Shown here: positions 33,182-41,716 of the stretch, piece by piece
Position numbering within the stretch: the stretch's first letter is position 1
Layout of the letters: each line of letters begins with the position of its first letter
NCBI RefSeq assembly: GCF_001870435.1
Contig: NZ_MDDR01000035.1
Coordinates: 124,001 to 188,000 of the forward strand
Origin: Pseudomonas costantinii
Lineage (GTDB): Bacteria; Pseudomonadota; Gammaproteobacteria; Pseudomonadales; Pseudomonadaceae
Direction: 5' to 3'
DNA length: 64,000 bases
Made by a program: the position numbers and the translations under genes
Notes under the pieces: generated by a model
What the model was told of the DNA's origin: nothing
Database searches by the model: none
What the model saw: only the letters and a program-made list of their open reading frames with translations

Positions 33182-33640
33182 TCAGGTGATTTTGCCATTG
33201 CTTTCCAACTGCCCCAACGGCACCCGCCGCTCTATCGCGCTCGACAGAACAATCGAGGTCTTGCTGAACCCGAACTTCGCCACTCGATTGATCAGATTTT
33301 CCAGCTCCGGCATCGAACCCACCGCCGCTTGCATGATTACGCACGGATCACCCGTCACCCGGTGGCATTCCGTCAGTTCAGGAATTTCCACCAACGCGTC
33401 GTACACCTTCTGGCTGCCATGGTTGGTCAGGCGCAGTTCAATCACACACTGAATCGGCAAGCCCACTTTGGACAGATCCACCTTGGCCTGATACCCGGTG
33501 ATTACGCCGCTGGCCTCCAGCTTGGCCACGCGTTCAGCCACGGCGGGGGCGGAGAGGTTTACCGTGCGGGCCAGTTGCGCGTAGGAGGCGCGGCCGTCTT
33601 CGAGCAGGGCGCTGAGGAGCATGCGGTCGTATTTGTCCAT
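33182..33640 (-). CDS. Lrp/AsnC family transcriptional regulator
   Basis: Protein of 152 residues beginning MDKYDRMLLSALLEDGR. The winged helix has LARTVNLSAPAVAERVAKLE, and the RAM domain has HRVTGDPCVIMQAAV. It is divergent from the EamA exporter gene with 160 bases between, an arrangement that suggests it controls that exporter in response to an amino acid. Upstream codons were excluded because conservation starts at MDKYD. Confidence 0.92.
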   Translation of the reverse strand: MDKYDRMLLSALLEDGRASYAQLARTVNLSAPAVAERVAKLEASGVITGYQAKVDLSKVGLPIQCVIELRLTNHGSQKVYDALVEIPELTECHRVTGDPCVIMQAAVGSMPELENLINRVAKFGFSKTSIVLSSAIERRVPLGQLESNGKIT

Positions 33641-33800
33641 GATAAGGCTCCAATTGCGCAGGGCTTTCGAAAGCATGGTTTATAGCCTTCACAACCATGC
33701 TTTGAAAAGTGTACGGGCGCTTTAAACAGGTTTTGTAACTTATGTTTACCGAGCTGCTTTTCTAGAATAAGCGTCCCGTCCCCTGCCGCAGAGCTACCCA

Positions 33801-34697
33801 ATGCCTGGCCCACGTCGCTTCCCCTTACCGTTGATCGCCGCCTTTTTTGCGTTGTATGTGATTTGGGGTTCCACCTACCTGGTGATCCGTATCGGCGTTG
33901 AGTACTGGCCGCCGTTGATGCTGGGCGGGATTCGTTTTCTGGCGGCGGGTGCGGTGATGTATGGCTTTTTGCGCTGGCGTGGGGCGCCTGCGCCGACGTG
34001 GGAGCAGTGGAAGGCCGCCGCCAAGATCGGCGTTTTGCTGCTCACCTTCGGTAATGGCGCGGTGAGTGTGGCTGAGCACACGGGCGTAGCGTCGGGCGTT
34101 GCCGCGCTGGCGGTGGCGACGGTGCCGTTGTTCACCTTGCTGTGCGGGTATTTCTGGGGTGCGCGTAATACGCGTCTGGAGTGGGCTGGCGTGATCCTGG
34201 GGATTATTGGGATCGCCATGCTCAACATGGGCTCCAACCTGCAATCAAGCCCGACCGGTGCATTGTTGTTGCTGTTTGCCGCCGCCTCTTGGGCCTTCGG
34301 TTCGGTATGGAGCCGGCATTTGCCGCTGCCGCCGGGCGCTATGGCGAGTGCGGCGGAAATGCTGATCGCCGGTGTGTTGCTGTTGGTGGGCAGCGCGCTG
34401 ACAGGTGAGCGCCTGCACGAGATTCCGCCGGTTGAGGGTTGGCTTGCCTTGGCTTACTTGGCCGTGTTCGGCTCGATCATTGCCTTCAACGCTTATATGT
34501 ACCTGCTCAAGCATGTGCGACCGGCGGCGGCGACCAGCTATGCCTATGTGAACCCGGCGGTGGCGGTGTTGCTGGGCATTGTGTTCGTCGGCGAGACCAT
34601 CGGCATGGAAGAAGCGCTGGCGATGCTGGTGATCATCAGCGCTGTACTGCTGATCAGCCTGCCCCAGTGGCGTAAGCCGAAGCCGGAAATAAGGTAA
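33801..34697 (+). CDS. EamA/YedA-type drug/metabolite exporter
   Basis: Inner-membrane DMT-superfamily transporter of 298 residues with ten predicted helices in two EamA repeats (about 12-140 and 155-290). YVIWGSTYLVIRIGVEYWPP opens the first, and SYAYVNPAVAVLLGIVFVGE lies in the second. YedA relatives export amino acids and other small metabolites. It is divergent from an Lrp-type regulator, its likely controller. Confidence 0.92.
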   Translation: MPGPRRFPLPLIAAFFALYVIWGSTYLVIRIGVEYWPPLMLGGIRFLAAGAVMYGFLRWRGAPAPTWEQWKAAAKIGVLLLTFGNGAVSVAEHTGVASGVAALAVATVPLFTLLCGYFWGARNTRLEWAGVILGIIGIAMLNMGSNLQSSPTGALLLLFAAASWAFGSVWSRHLPLPPGAMASAAEMLIAGVLLLVGSALTGERLHEIPPVEGWLALAYLAVFGSIIAFNAYMYLLKHVRPAAATSYAYVNPAVAVLLGIVFVGETIGMEEALAMLVIISAVLLISLPQWRKPKPEIR

Positions 34698-34745
34698 ACT
34701 GCGGCGCATTACGCCTTTGCGCTGAATTTTTCCTACGGTAAACAC

Positions 34746-36083
34746 ATGACTTTCGCCACCCTTGGCCTGATCGAACCCTTGCTGCGCGCCCTTGAGACGC
34801 TTGGCTACCAGACCCCGACGCCGGTGCAGGCGCAAGCCATTCCGGCGGTGCTGGCCGGTCGCGACCTGATGGCTGCGGCCCAGACCGGCACCGGCAAGAC
34901 CGCCGGTTTCGCCTTGCCGCTGTTGCAACTGCTGACCATGGAAGGGCCGAAAGTCGCCGCCAACTCGGCGCGTGCGCTGATCCTTTGCCCGACCCGCGAG
35001 CTGGCCGAGCAGGTTCACGCCAGCGTCGCCGAGTACGCACAAAACCTGCCGCTGACCACTTACGCGGTGTACGGCGGCGTGAGCATCAACCCGCAGATGA
35101 TGAAGCTGCGCAAGGGCGTCGACATTCTGGTCGCCACGCCTGGCCGCCTGATCGACCTGTTCCGCCAGAACGCGCTGAAACTCAACCAGCTGCAAACCCT
35201 GGTGCTGGATGAAGCCGACCGGATGCTCGACCTGGGCTTCTCTGAAGAGCTGGCGAACATCTACCGCATGCTGCCGAAAAAGCGCCAGACCCTGTTGTTC
35301 TCCGCGACCTTCTCCGATGACATCCGCCTGCTGGCCGGGCAGATGCTCAACGACCCGCTGAGCATTGAAGTCAGCCCGCGCAACGTCGCCGCCAACACCG
35401 TGAAGCAGTGGGTGGTGCCGGTGGACAAGAAGCGCAAGGCGGAGCTGTTTGTGCACCTGATGCGCAAAGGCCGCTGGAAGCAGGTGCTGGTGTTCGCCAA
35501 AACCCGCAACGGTGTGGACGCGTTGGTGGATAAGTTGCAGGGCCTGGGCATCAATGCCGACGGCATCCATGGCGACAAACCGCAAGCGACTCGCCAACGT
35601 GCGCTGGACCGTTTCAAGGCCAGTGAAGTGCAGATCCTGGTGGCCACTGATGTAGCGGCCCGTGGCTTGGATATCGAAGATTTGCCGATGGTGGTCAACT
35701 TTGACCTGCCGATCGTGGCCGAGGATTACATCCACCGTATCGGCCGTACCGGGCGTGCGGGTAACACCGGTGAGGCGATTTCCCTGGTGTGTGCCGATGA
35801 AGTGAACATGCTGTCGGCCATCGAGATGCTGACGCGTCAGACGCTGACCCGGCATATGGAGCAGGATTTCGAACCGGAACACCGGGTGCCGGATACCGAT
35901 GCCAGTGGGCAGGTGGTGAAGAAGCCGAAAAAGCCGAAGAAGCCTAAGGCGTCGGGTGGTGGCGGTGGTAAGCGCAACCTGGGCAAGTGGGTGGACAGCG
36001 GGGACGCGGCGCCGGTGGAGCCTTCGATCAAGCCGGTGCGTAAGGTGCCGGTATTCAACACAGGCCCGCGTAAGAAGAAGTAA
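34746..36083 (+). CDS. rhlE: DEAD-box RNA helicase RhlE
   Basis: RNA helicase of 445 residues: Q motif with GYQTPTPVQAQAIP, Walker A AQTGTGKT (Lys51), DEAD at 155-158 (LVLDEADRMLDLGF), SAT in LLFSATFSDD, and HRIGRTGRAG. The basic, Gly-rich tail (about 380-445, with KKPKKPKKPKASGGGGGKR) is typical of RhlE and aids RNA binding. The role is in ribosome assembly or RNA decay and cold growth. It is followed 3 bases after the stop by repeat copy D. Confidence 0.95.
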   Translation: MTFATLGLIEPLLRALETLGYQTPTPVQAQAIPAVLAGRDLMAAAQTGTGKTAGFALPLLQLLTMEGPKVAANSARALILCPTRELAEQVHASVAEYAQNLPLTTYAVYGGVSINPQMMKLRKGVDILVATPGRLIDLFRQNALKLNQLQTLVLDEADRMLDLGFSEELANIYRMLPKKRQTLLFSATFSDDIRLLAGQMLNDPLSIEVSPRNVAANTVKQWVVPVDKKRKAELFVHLMRKGRWKQVLVFAKTRNGVDALVDKLQGLGINADGIHGDKPQATRQRALDRFKASEVQILVATDVAARGLDIEDLPMVVNFDLPIVAEDYIHRIGRTGRAGNTGEAISLVCADEVNMLSAIEMLTRQTLTRHMEQDFEPEHRVPDTDASGQVVKKPKKPKKPKASGGGGGKRNLGKWVDSGDAAPVEPSIKPVRKVPVFNTGPRKKK

Positions 36084-36086
36084 CCC

Positions 36087-36199
36087 GATCGTTCCCACCC
36101 TCTGCGTGGGAACGCATCCTGTGACGCTCCGCGTCACGACTTTAAGGGCGGACGCGGAGCGTCCAGGGCGGCATTCCCACGCAGAGCGTGGGAACGATC
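36087..36199. repeat. Four-hairpin repeat element, copy D (113 bp)
   Basis: The same ends and four-hairpin order as copies B and C, with several scattered substitutions. It lies between the convergent rhlE and flavoprotein genes and fills the junction. Confidence 0.92.
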
Positions 36200-36204
36200 A
36201 ATGA

Positions 36205-37431
36205 TCAGTGTTGGAGCCACTCCAGCACACCACGCCCAGCCACCCGCCCGCTGGCAAAACACCCGGTCAACAAATACCCACCGGTCGGCGCTTCCCAATC
36301 CAGCATCTCTCCCGCACAAAACACCCCCGGCAATTGCTTGAGCATCAACTGCTCATCCAACGCCTCAAACGGCACGCCACCCGCCGTACTAATCGCCTCA
36401 TCCATCGGACGGGTTTTCACCAGGGTCAGCGGTAGCGCCTTGATATCCACCGCCAACAGCGTCGGATCATTGAAGTGCTCAGCGGGCGCCAGCTCACGCA
36501 ACAGCGCCGCTTTCACCCCATCCAACCCCAACTGGCTGTGCAAATGCTTGCTCATCGACCGCGAGCCGCGTGGCTTGGCCAAGGCAGCCTGCACCTTGTC
36601 CAACGGCTTGCTCGGCAGCAGGTCGATATGCACCGTGGCCGAGCCATTACGGTTGATCGCCTCCCGAATCGGCGCCGACAGCGCGTAGATCAAGCTGCCT
36701 TCGATACCGGTGGCGGTGACCACGCATTCCCCCAGCCGAGGTTTGTCATCGCTCAACCCGATGGCGACGTTTTTCAACGGTGCGCCTGCGAATTTGCTGA
36801 CCAACAATTCGCTCCAGGCTGACACCTCGAAGCCACAGTTGCTCGGTTGCAGCGAGGCGCAGGGCACGCCTTTGTCGTCCAGCAGTTTGAGCCAGGCACC
36901 GTCGGAACCCAGGCGCGACCAGCTGCCACCACCGAGCGCGAGCAACACCGCATCGCTGTGGACCGTTTTCTCGCCTTCCGGGCTGTGGATAAGTAGGCCA
37001 CCGTCGGCATTCCAGCCCAGCCATCGATGGCGCGTGTGGATAACCACGCCTTGGTCCCGCAGGCGCTTGAGCCAGGCGCGCAGCAGCGGTGCGGCTTTCA
37101 TGTCCGTAGGAAATACCCGGCCGGAGGTGCCGACAAAGGTTTCAATGCCCAGGCCATGAATCCATTCGCACAACGCCTCGGCACCAAACGCCCGTAGCAA
37201 CGGCGCCATCTGCGGCGCGCGTTCGGCGTAGCGCGACAGGAACGCCGGGTACGCTTCGGAGTGGGTGATGTTCATGCCGCCCACACCCGCCAGCAGGAAC
37301 TTGCGCCCCACCGACGGCATGCCGTCATACAGGTCCACCCGCACGCCCGCCTGGCTCAAGACTTCAGCGGCCATCAGCCCGGCAGGGCCGCCGCCGATAA
37401 TGGTGACGTGTTGAGTTGGGGTGTCAGGCAT
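36205..37431 (-). CDS. TIGR03862 family FAD-dependent oxidoreductase (HI0933-like)
   Basis: Flavoprotein of 408 residues. The dinucleotide-binding motif is VTIIGGGPAGLMAAEVLSQ at the N-terminus, followed by GRKFLLAGVGGMNITHSE, the HI0933/YhiN family hallmark. The C-terminus has the second FAD motif, GVFCAGEMLDWEAPTGGYLL. The substrate is unknown. The 171 bases upstream separate it from the deacetylase gene and include a single TTATCCACA. Confidence 0.92.
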   Translation of the reverse strand: MPDTPTQHVTIIGGGPAGLMAAEVLSQAGVRVDLYDGMPSVGRKFLLAGVGGMNITHSEAYPAFLSRYAERAPQMAPLLRAFGAEALCEWIHGLGIETFVGTSGRVFPTDMKAAPLLRAWLKRLRDQGVVIHTRHRWLGWNADGGLLIHSPEGEKTVHSDAVLLALGGGSWSRLGSDGAWLKLLDDKGVPCASLQPSNCGFEVSAWSELLVSKFAGAPLKNVAIGLSDDKPRLGECVVTATGIEGSLIYALSAPIREAINRNGSATVHIDLLPSKPLDKVQAALAKPRGSRSMSKHLHSQLGLDGVKAALLRELAPAEHFNDPTLLAVDIKALPLTLVKTRPMDEAISTAGGVPFEALDEQLMLKQLPGVFCAGEMLDWEAPTGGYLLTGCFASGRVAGRGVLEWLQH

Positions 37432-37602
37432 GGGCAGGGCTACGGTTGCTTGAATAGGCCGAGCATTCTACCCGAGGACGACGCAGCTGCCTGATCAAAA
37501 AACGTACAGCTTCCCGCAGGCTATACAGTTGTTGGCTTGCAGACGCTTACGCTCAAGTTATCCACAGGCCGTTCCACAGGCATTGTGGGTAAAGCCCACA
37601 GA

Positions 37603-38523
37603 TCAATGACAACCTGATGACGTCCACACCCGTTGTGCGCTGTGGTGCAGGATGCCGTGGCGACGGGCCAGGGCCGGGCGGTCTTTGCTGTAGCCGCCAC
37701 CGATCACGCCCATCACCGGAATGTCACGACCTAGGCAATGGCGCATCACGCTCTCATCACGGGCGGCGACGCCTTCGTCTGTCAGCTTGAGGTAGCCGAG
37801 GGCGTCGTCTTTGTGCACATCGACACCGGCGTCATACAGCACCAGGTCGGGTTGGTAGAGCGGCAGCAGGTAGTTGAGTGCGTCGTCCACCACCTTGAGG
37901 TAGTCGGCATCGCCCATGCCCATGGGTAACGGGATGTCCCAGTCGCTCTGGGCTTTGCGTGCCGGGAAGTTCTTTTCGCAGTGCAACGACACAGTGATTG
38001 CATCCGGCGTGTCGTGGAGGATGCGGGCGGTGCCGTCGCCCTGGTGCACGTCGCAGTCGAAGATCAGCACGCGGTTGACCTGGCCGCTGGCCAACAGGTA
38101 ATGGCTGATCACCGCCAGGTCATTGAAGATGCAAAAGCCCGCCGGGTAATCGTAGTGGGCATGGTGGGTTCCGCCCGCCAAATGGCAGGCCAGGCCATGT
38201 TCCAAGGCCTGCTCGGCCGCGAGGATAGAGCCACCCACGGCGCGCACCGTGCGCCGGGCCAGGGCTTCGTTCCAGGGCAGGCCGAGGCGCCGTTGGTCTT
38301 CGCGGGATAATTCGCCGCCCATGTAGCGTTCGATATACCCAGCGTCATGGGCCAGGGCCAGAATCTCAGATGGGCACAGTTGCGGGCGCAGCAGTTGGCT
38401 GTCCTGGGTCAGGCCGCTGTCCACCAAGTGGTCGCGTAACAGGCGAAATTTGTCCATGGGGAACCGGTGGTCCGCCGGGAATTCGGGGCTGTAGTCATCG
38501 TGGTAGATCAAGGGCAGTGGCAT
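37603..38523 (-). CDS. Histone-deacetylase-family amidohydrolase
   Basis: Zn-dependent deacetylase-fold protein of 306 residues beginning MPLPLIYHDDYSPEFP. Active-site motifs are the HH pair in AGGTHHAHYDYPAGFCIFND, the metal ligands in IFDCDVHQGDGTA, and LYDAGVDVHKDD. Bacterial members act on acetylpolyamines, acetoin-related or unknown N-acetyl substrates. The start omits 16 upstream codons with no family similarity. Confidence 0.93.
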   Translation of the reverse strand: MPLPLIYHDDYSPEFPADHRFPMDKFRLLRDHLVDSGLTQDSQLLRPQLCPSEILALAHDAGYIERYMGGELSREDQRRLGLPWNEALARRTVRAVGGSILAAEQALEHGLACHLAGGTHHAHYDYPAGFCIFNDLAVISHYLLASGQVNRVLIFDCDVHQGDGTARILHDTPDAITVSLHCEKNFPARKAQSDWDIPLPMGMGDADYLKVVDDALNYLLPLYQPDLVLYDAGVDVHKDDALGYLKLTDEGVAARDESVMRHCLGRDIPVMGVIGGGYSKDRPALARRHGILHHSAQRVWTSSGCH

Positions 38524-38598
38524 GGCATTTTCTGACGGGAACCTGCGACGGATCTTACCCGCGTTGTACACTCATGCACATGGCAAGGGAGGGGACCC

Positions 38599-39168
38599 AT
38601 GGAGCCGATACTGGAATTGGAAAGCGCACGCCTGGTGCTGCGCCAATGGCGCGACAGTGACCTGCCGGAATTTGCGCGCATGTGCGCCGACCCGCAGGTG
38701 ATGCGTTATTTTCCGGCCAAGTTGAGTCACCTGGAAAGCGCTGCGCTGATCGGCCGAATTCGTGGCCATTTTGCCGAGTATGGCTTTGGCTTTTGGGCCT
38801 TGCAGCGCAAGGACACCCGCGAGTTTATCGGCCTGACCGGGCTGTTGAATGTCAGTTTCGAAGCCGACTTTACCCCGGCGGTAGAAATCGGTTGGCGCCT
38901 GGCCCGTGAGCATTGGGGCCTGGGTTACGCCAGCGAGGCGGCATGGACCGCGCTGCGCTGTGGTTTCGACCGGTTGCAGTTGGATGAAGTCCTGGCCTTC
39001 ACCACCGAAGCCAATCTGCCTTCACAAAAAGTCATGCAGGCCATCGGTATGCATTACGATCCCCAGGCAGATTTTGAACACCCCAAGGTCGCAGCCGATG
39101 ATGCGCTGCGCCATCATGTTTTGTACCGCATCACCCGCGCCCAATGGTTGGACACACTGCACGGATAA
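38599..39168 (+). CDS. GNAT N-acetyltransferase (RimJ/RimL type)
   Basis: Protein of 189 residues. ESARLVLRQWRDSDLPEFAR opens the fold; EIGWRLAREHWGLGYASEA carries the acetyl-CoA loop; and FTTEANLPSQKVMQAIGMHY is the C-terminal motif. This is the subclass of ribosomal-protein and small-molecule acetyltransferases. It is upstream of tesB on the same strand with a 38-base gap. Confidence 0.92.
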   Translation: MEPILELESARLVLRQWRDSDLPEFARMCADPQVMRYFPAKLSHLESAALIGRIRGHFAEYGFGFWALQRKDTREFIGLTGLLNVSFEADFTPAVEIGWRLAREHWGLGYASEAAWTALRCGFDRLQLDEVLAFTTEANLPSQKVMQAIGMHYDPQADFEHPKVAADDALRHHVLYRITRAQWLDTLHG

Positions 39169-39206
39169 GCAGCCCGGAATGCCCCATCGTTTGTAGGAGT
39201 TGCTTT

Positions 39207-40076
39207 ATGAGCCAAGTATTGGAAGATCTGGTGGACTTGCTGACCCTGGAGCCGATCGAGGAAAACCTCTTTCGCGGCCGCAGCCAGGACCTGGGTTTTC
39301 GACAACTGTTCGGCGGCCAGGTGCTCGGCCAGTCGCTGTCGGCGGCCAGCCAGACCGTAGAAGAAGCGCGCCACGTGCATTCGTTGCATGGTTATTTCCT
39401 GCGCCCTGGTGATGCCTCGTTGCCAGTGGTGTATTCGGTGGACCGTGTGCGCGATGGCGGCAGTTTCAGCACCCGTCGCGTGACGGCGATTCAGAAGGGC
39501 AACCCGATTTTTACCTGCAGCGCCTCGTTCCAATACGACGAAGAGGGCTTCGAGCACCAGACCACCATGCCCGTGGTGGTTGGCCCGGAAAACCTGCCGT
39601 CGGAGCTGGAGCTGACCAAGCTGCGTGCGCACCTGATCCCCGAGCACATGCGCGACAAGTTGCTGTGCCCCAAGCCGATCGAAGTGCGCCCGGTGACTGA
39701 AAAGGACCCGTACAACCCGCAGCCGTCCGACCCGGTCAAGTACGTGTGGTTTCGCGCCGACGGCGCCCTGGCAGACTCGCCGGCGCTGCACAAATACCTG
39801 CTGGCCTACGCGTCGGACTTTGGTTTGCTGACTACGTCTCTGCTGCCCCATGGCAAGACCGTGTGGCAGAAAGACATGCAGGTCGCCAGCCTCGACCACG
39901 CGCTGTGGTTTCACGCCGACTTGCGCGCCGATGACTGGCTGCTTTATGCGATGGACAGCCCGTGGGCCGGCAATTCCCGTGGTTTCTCGCGCGGCAGTGT
40001 GTTCAACCGCGCCGGGCAGTTGGTGGCGTCGGTGACCCAGGAAGGGTTGATTCGCCATCGCAAGGATTGGGCATGA
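39207..40076 (+). CDS. tesB: Acyl-CoA thioesterase II
   Basis: Double-hotdog thioesterase of 289 residues hydrolysing medium- and long-chain acyl-CoA. Motifs are FRGRSQDLGFRQLFGGQVLG, HSLHGYFLRPGD and, C-terminally, ASLDHALWFHADLRADDW and SRGFSRGSVFNRAGQLVASV. The start MSQVLEDLVDLL has TAGGAG upstream. Its stop overlaps the HAD gene start (ATGA), so the two are coupled. Confidence 0.96.
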   Translation: MSQVLEDLVDLLTLEPIEENLFRGRSQDLGFRQLFGGQVLGQSLSAASQTVEEARHVHSLHGYFLRPGDASLPVVYSVDRVRDGGSFSTRRVTAIQKGNPIFTCSASFQYDEEGFEHQTTMPVVVGPENLPSELELTKLRAHLIPEHMRDKLLCPKPIEVRPVTEKDPYNPQPSDPVKYVWFRADGALADSPALHKYLLAYASDFGLLTTSLLPHGKTVWQKDMQVASLDHALWFHADLRADDWLLYAMDSPWAGNSRGFSRGSVFNRAGQLVASVTQEGLIRHRKDWA

Positions 40077-40660
40077 GTCTGTCGCAAGTTAAGCATTGGG
40101 TGTTTGACATGGACGGCACCTTGACGGTGGCCGTGCATGACTTTGCAGCCATTCGCGTGGCCCTGGAGATTCCGCCTGAGGACGACATCCTCACTCATCT
40201 GGCGGCGTTGCCGGCGGAGGTTGCGGCGGCCAAGCATGCCTGGTTGTTGGAACATGAGCGGGAGCTGGCGCTGGGCTCAGTCGCGGCCGAAGGTGCGGTG
40301 GAGTTGGTGCGGGAACTGGCTGGGCGTGGCTATCGCCTGGGCATCCTGACCCGCAATGCGCGGGAGTTGGCGCATGTCACGCTGGAGGCGATTGGCCTGG
40401 CGGACTGCTTTGCCATCGAGGACGTGCTGGGGCGTGATGATGCGCCGCCCAAGCCGGACCCGGGTGGCTTGTTGAAGCTCGCCTCAGCCTGGGATGTGTC
40501 GCCGAGCGAGATGGTGATGGTGGGGGATTACCGCTTTGACCTGGATTGCGGCCGGGCGGCCGGGACGCGGACGGTGTTGGTTAATTTGCCGGAGAATCCG
40601 TGGCCTGAGTTGGCGGATTGGCATGCTGAAGACTGCGCGGTTTTGCGCCGGATGATCTAA
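40073..40660 (+). CDS. HAD-superfamily hydrolase
   Basis: Phosphatase-fold protein of 195 residues. Motif I is VFDMDGTLT, motif II is in LGILTRNARE, and motif III/IV is KPDPGGLLKLA with MVMVGDYRFDLDCGRAAG. This is the HAD-IA group, usually phosphoglycolate-like or nucleotide phosphatases. It overlaps tesB by an ATGA, which suggests one transcript. The substrate is not deducible. Confidence 0.93.
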   Translation: MSLSQVKHWVFDMDGTLTVAVHDFAAIRVALEIPPEDDILTHLAALPAEVAAAKHAWLLEHERELALGSVAAEGAVELVRELAGRGYRLGILTRNARELAHVTLEAIGLADCFAIEDVLGRDDAPPKPDPGGLLKLASAWDVSPSEMVMVGDYRFDLDCGRAAGTRTVLVNLPENPWPELADWHAEDCAVLRRMI

Positions 40661-40681
40661 ATCGCCCACTGAATATCAAAT

Positions 40682-40707
40682 GTGGGAGCCGGCAAGCCAG
40701 CTCCCAC
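40682..40707. terminator. REP palindrome acting as bidirectional terminator
   Basis: GTGGGAGC (40682-40689) pairs with GCTCCCAC (40700-40707), with ATTTTTT following on the plus strand. It is the REP arm sequence folded on itself, located between the convergent HAD and hydrolase genes. Confidence 0.8.
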
Positions 40708-40729
40708 ATTTTTTATTGGATGTCGTCAG

Positions 40730-41716
40730 TTATTGCGTGAAGAGCACTTTCTGCCCTTCAGGCGAGGTAAACATCCGATCCCCGTCATGCCCAACCCCCG
40801 GCACTTCCACCAGCGTGTGGCTCAACTGCGGATGCCGCTGCTTGAGGTAATCAAAGTAGTTGTGCCCACGAATCAGGCGATACGCGCCCTGGGTCTCGGC
40901 CTCACAGCTTTTATCCAGCGCCGGGTGGTTCGGGTCGGTGTCCTGCTGGCCCAGCAGATAGGTAATGTTGCGTGATACGTAAGCCTGCTCAAGCTGCTCG
41001 GCGTTTTGGCCTTTGGCGTAGGCCGGCAGATTTTGCATGCCGTATTTCCAGTCGTTGAAGCCTGGGCAACTGGCGACATCGAACTTCACCGGACGCTGCG
41101 GGCTGAAGTAGGCGTAGGACGATGGGTTGGCCACCACGTAACGCAGGCTGATGCCTTCGGTTTGCAGGGTAGGGTGGTCGTGGCCGGTGAGGGCAAAACG
41201 CTGCACCACTTGGCCACCACCGGAGTGCCCGGCGACCACGATTTCTTTCAGCGCCGGGAACAGCTTGCGGTTGCCCAGGTGCTTGATGATCTGGTCGATA
41301 GCACCATACGAGCTGATCTGGCCCGGGCTGACGGAGGGCTCGCCGGCCATCCAGTCATTGCCCTTCCAGCGCAGCACCTGGTTGTCCAGGTGGTTGCGCT
41401 TCACGTCGGACGCGTTAAGAAACTGCGGCGCGATCACCAACGTAGTGGCGGCAAGCCCGGCGTGCTCGGCGGAATCTTCACCGCTTTTCAGGTAGGTCTG
41501 CGCGTTACGCAGGCGACCATGCACGATGATCAGCGCGCGGGTGACCTGGGGCAGGGGCTTGCTCCAGTCCTGGCTCAAGCCGAGGCTGAGGTCGCCGGCC
41601 TCCAGGTGAAAACGATCGGGGCTGACTTCCTTCACGCCATGTTCTTTCTCGGCGGCCCAGGTGAAAGAAGAACAGGTGATTAATACGCCCAGCAGCAATC
41701 CCAGTCGTTTATTCAT
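40730..41716 (-). CDS. Exported alpha/beta hydrolase
   Basis: Protein of 328 residues with signal peptide MNKRLGLLLGVLITCSS to about residue 21. The nucleophile elbow GHSGGGQVV carries the catalytic Ser. The likely acid and base lie in LLGQQDTDPNH and VPGVGHDGDRM. ALIIVHGRLRNAQTYLKSGE resembles the oxyanion region. The fold is clear, but the substrate is not. It starts immediately after the YpfJ gene stop on the same strand. Confidence 0.85.
   Translation of the reverse strand: MNKRLGLLLGVLITCSSFTWAAEKEHGVKEVSPDRFHLEAGDLSLGLSQDWSKPLPQVTRALIIVHGRLRNAQTYLKSGEDSAEHAGLAATTLVIAPQFLNASDVKRNHLDNQVLRWKGNDWMAGEPSVSPGQISSYGAIDQIIKHLGNRKLFPALKEIVVAGHSGGGQVVQRFALTGHDHPTLQTEGISLRYVVANPSSYAYFSPQRPVKFDVASCPGFNDWKYGMQNLPAYAKGQNAEQLEQAYVSRNITYLLGQQDTDPNHPALDKSCEAETQGAYRLIRGHNYFDYLKQRHPQLSHTLVEVPGVGHDGDRMFTSPEGQKVLFTQ

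Noticed and set aside
10459..36199. CRISPR array from the repeated palindromic units
   Set aside because: The four copies are kilobases apart and lie in gene junctions without regular spacers or cas genes.
37558..37566. Single perfect DnaA box TTATCCACA
   Set aside because: Only one box with no AT-rich region, dnaA/dnaN neighbours or cluster; not evidence of an origin.
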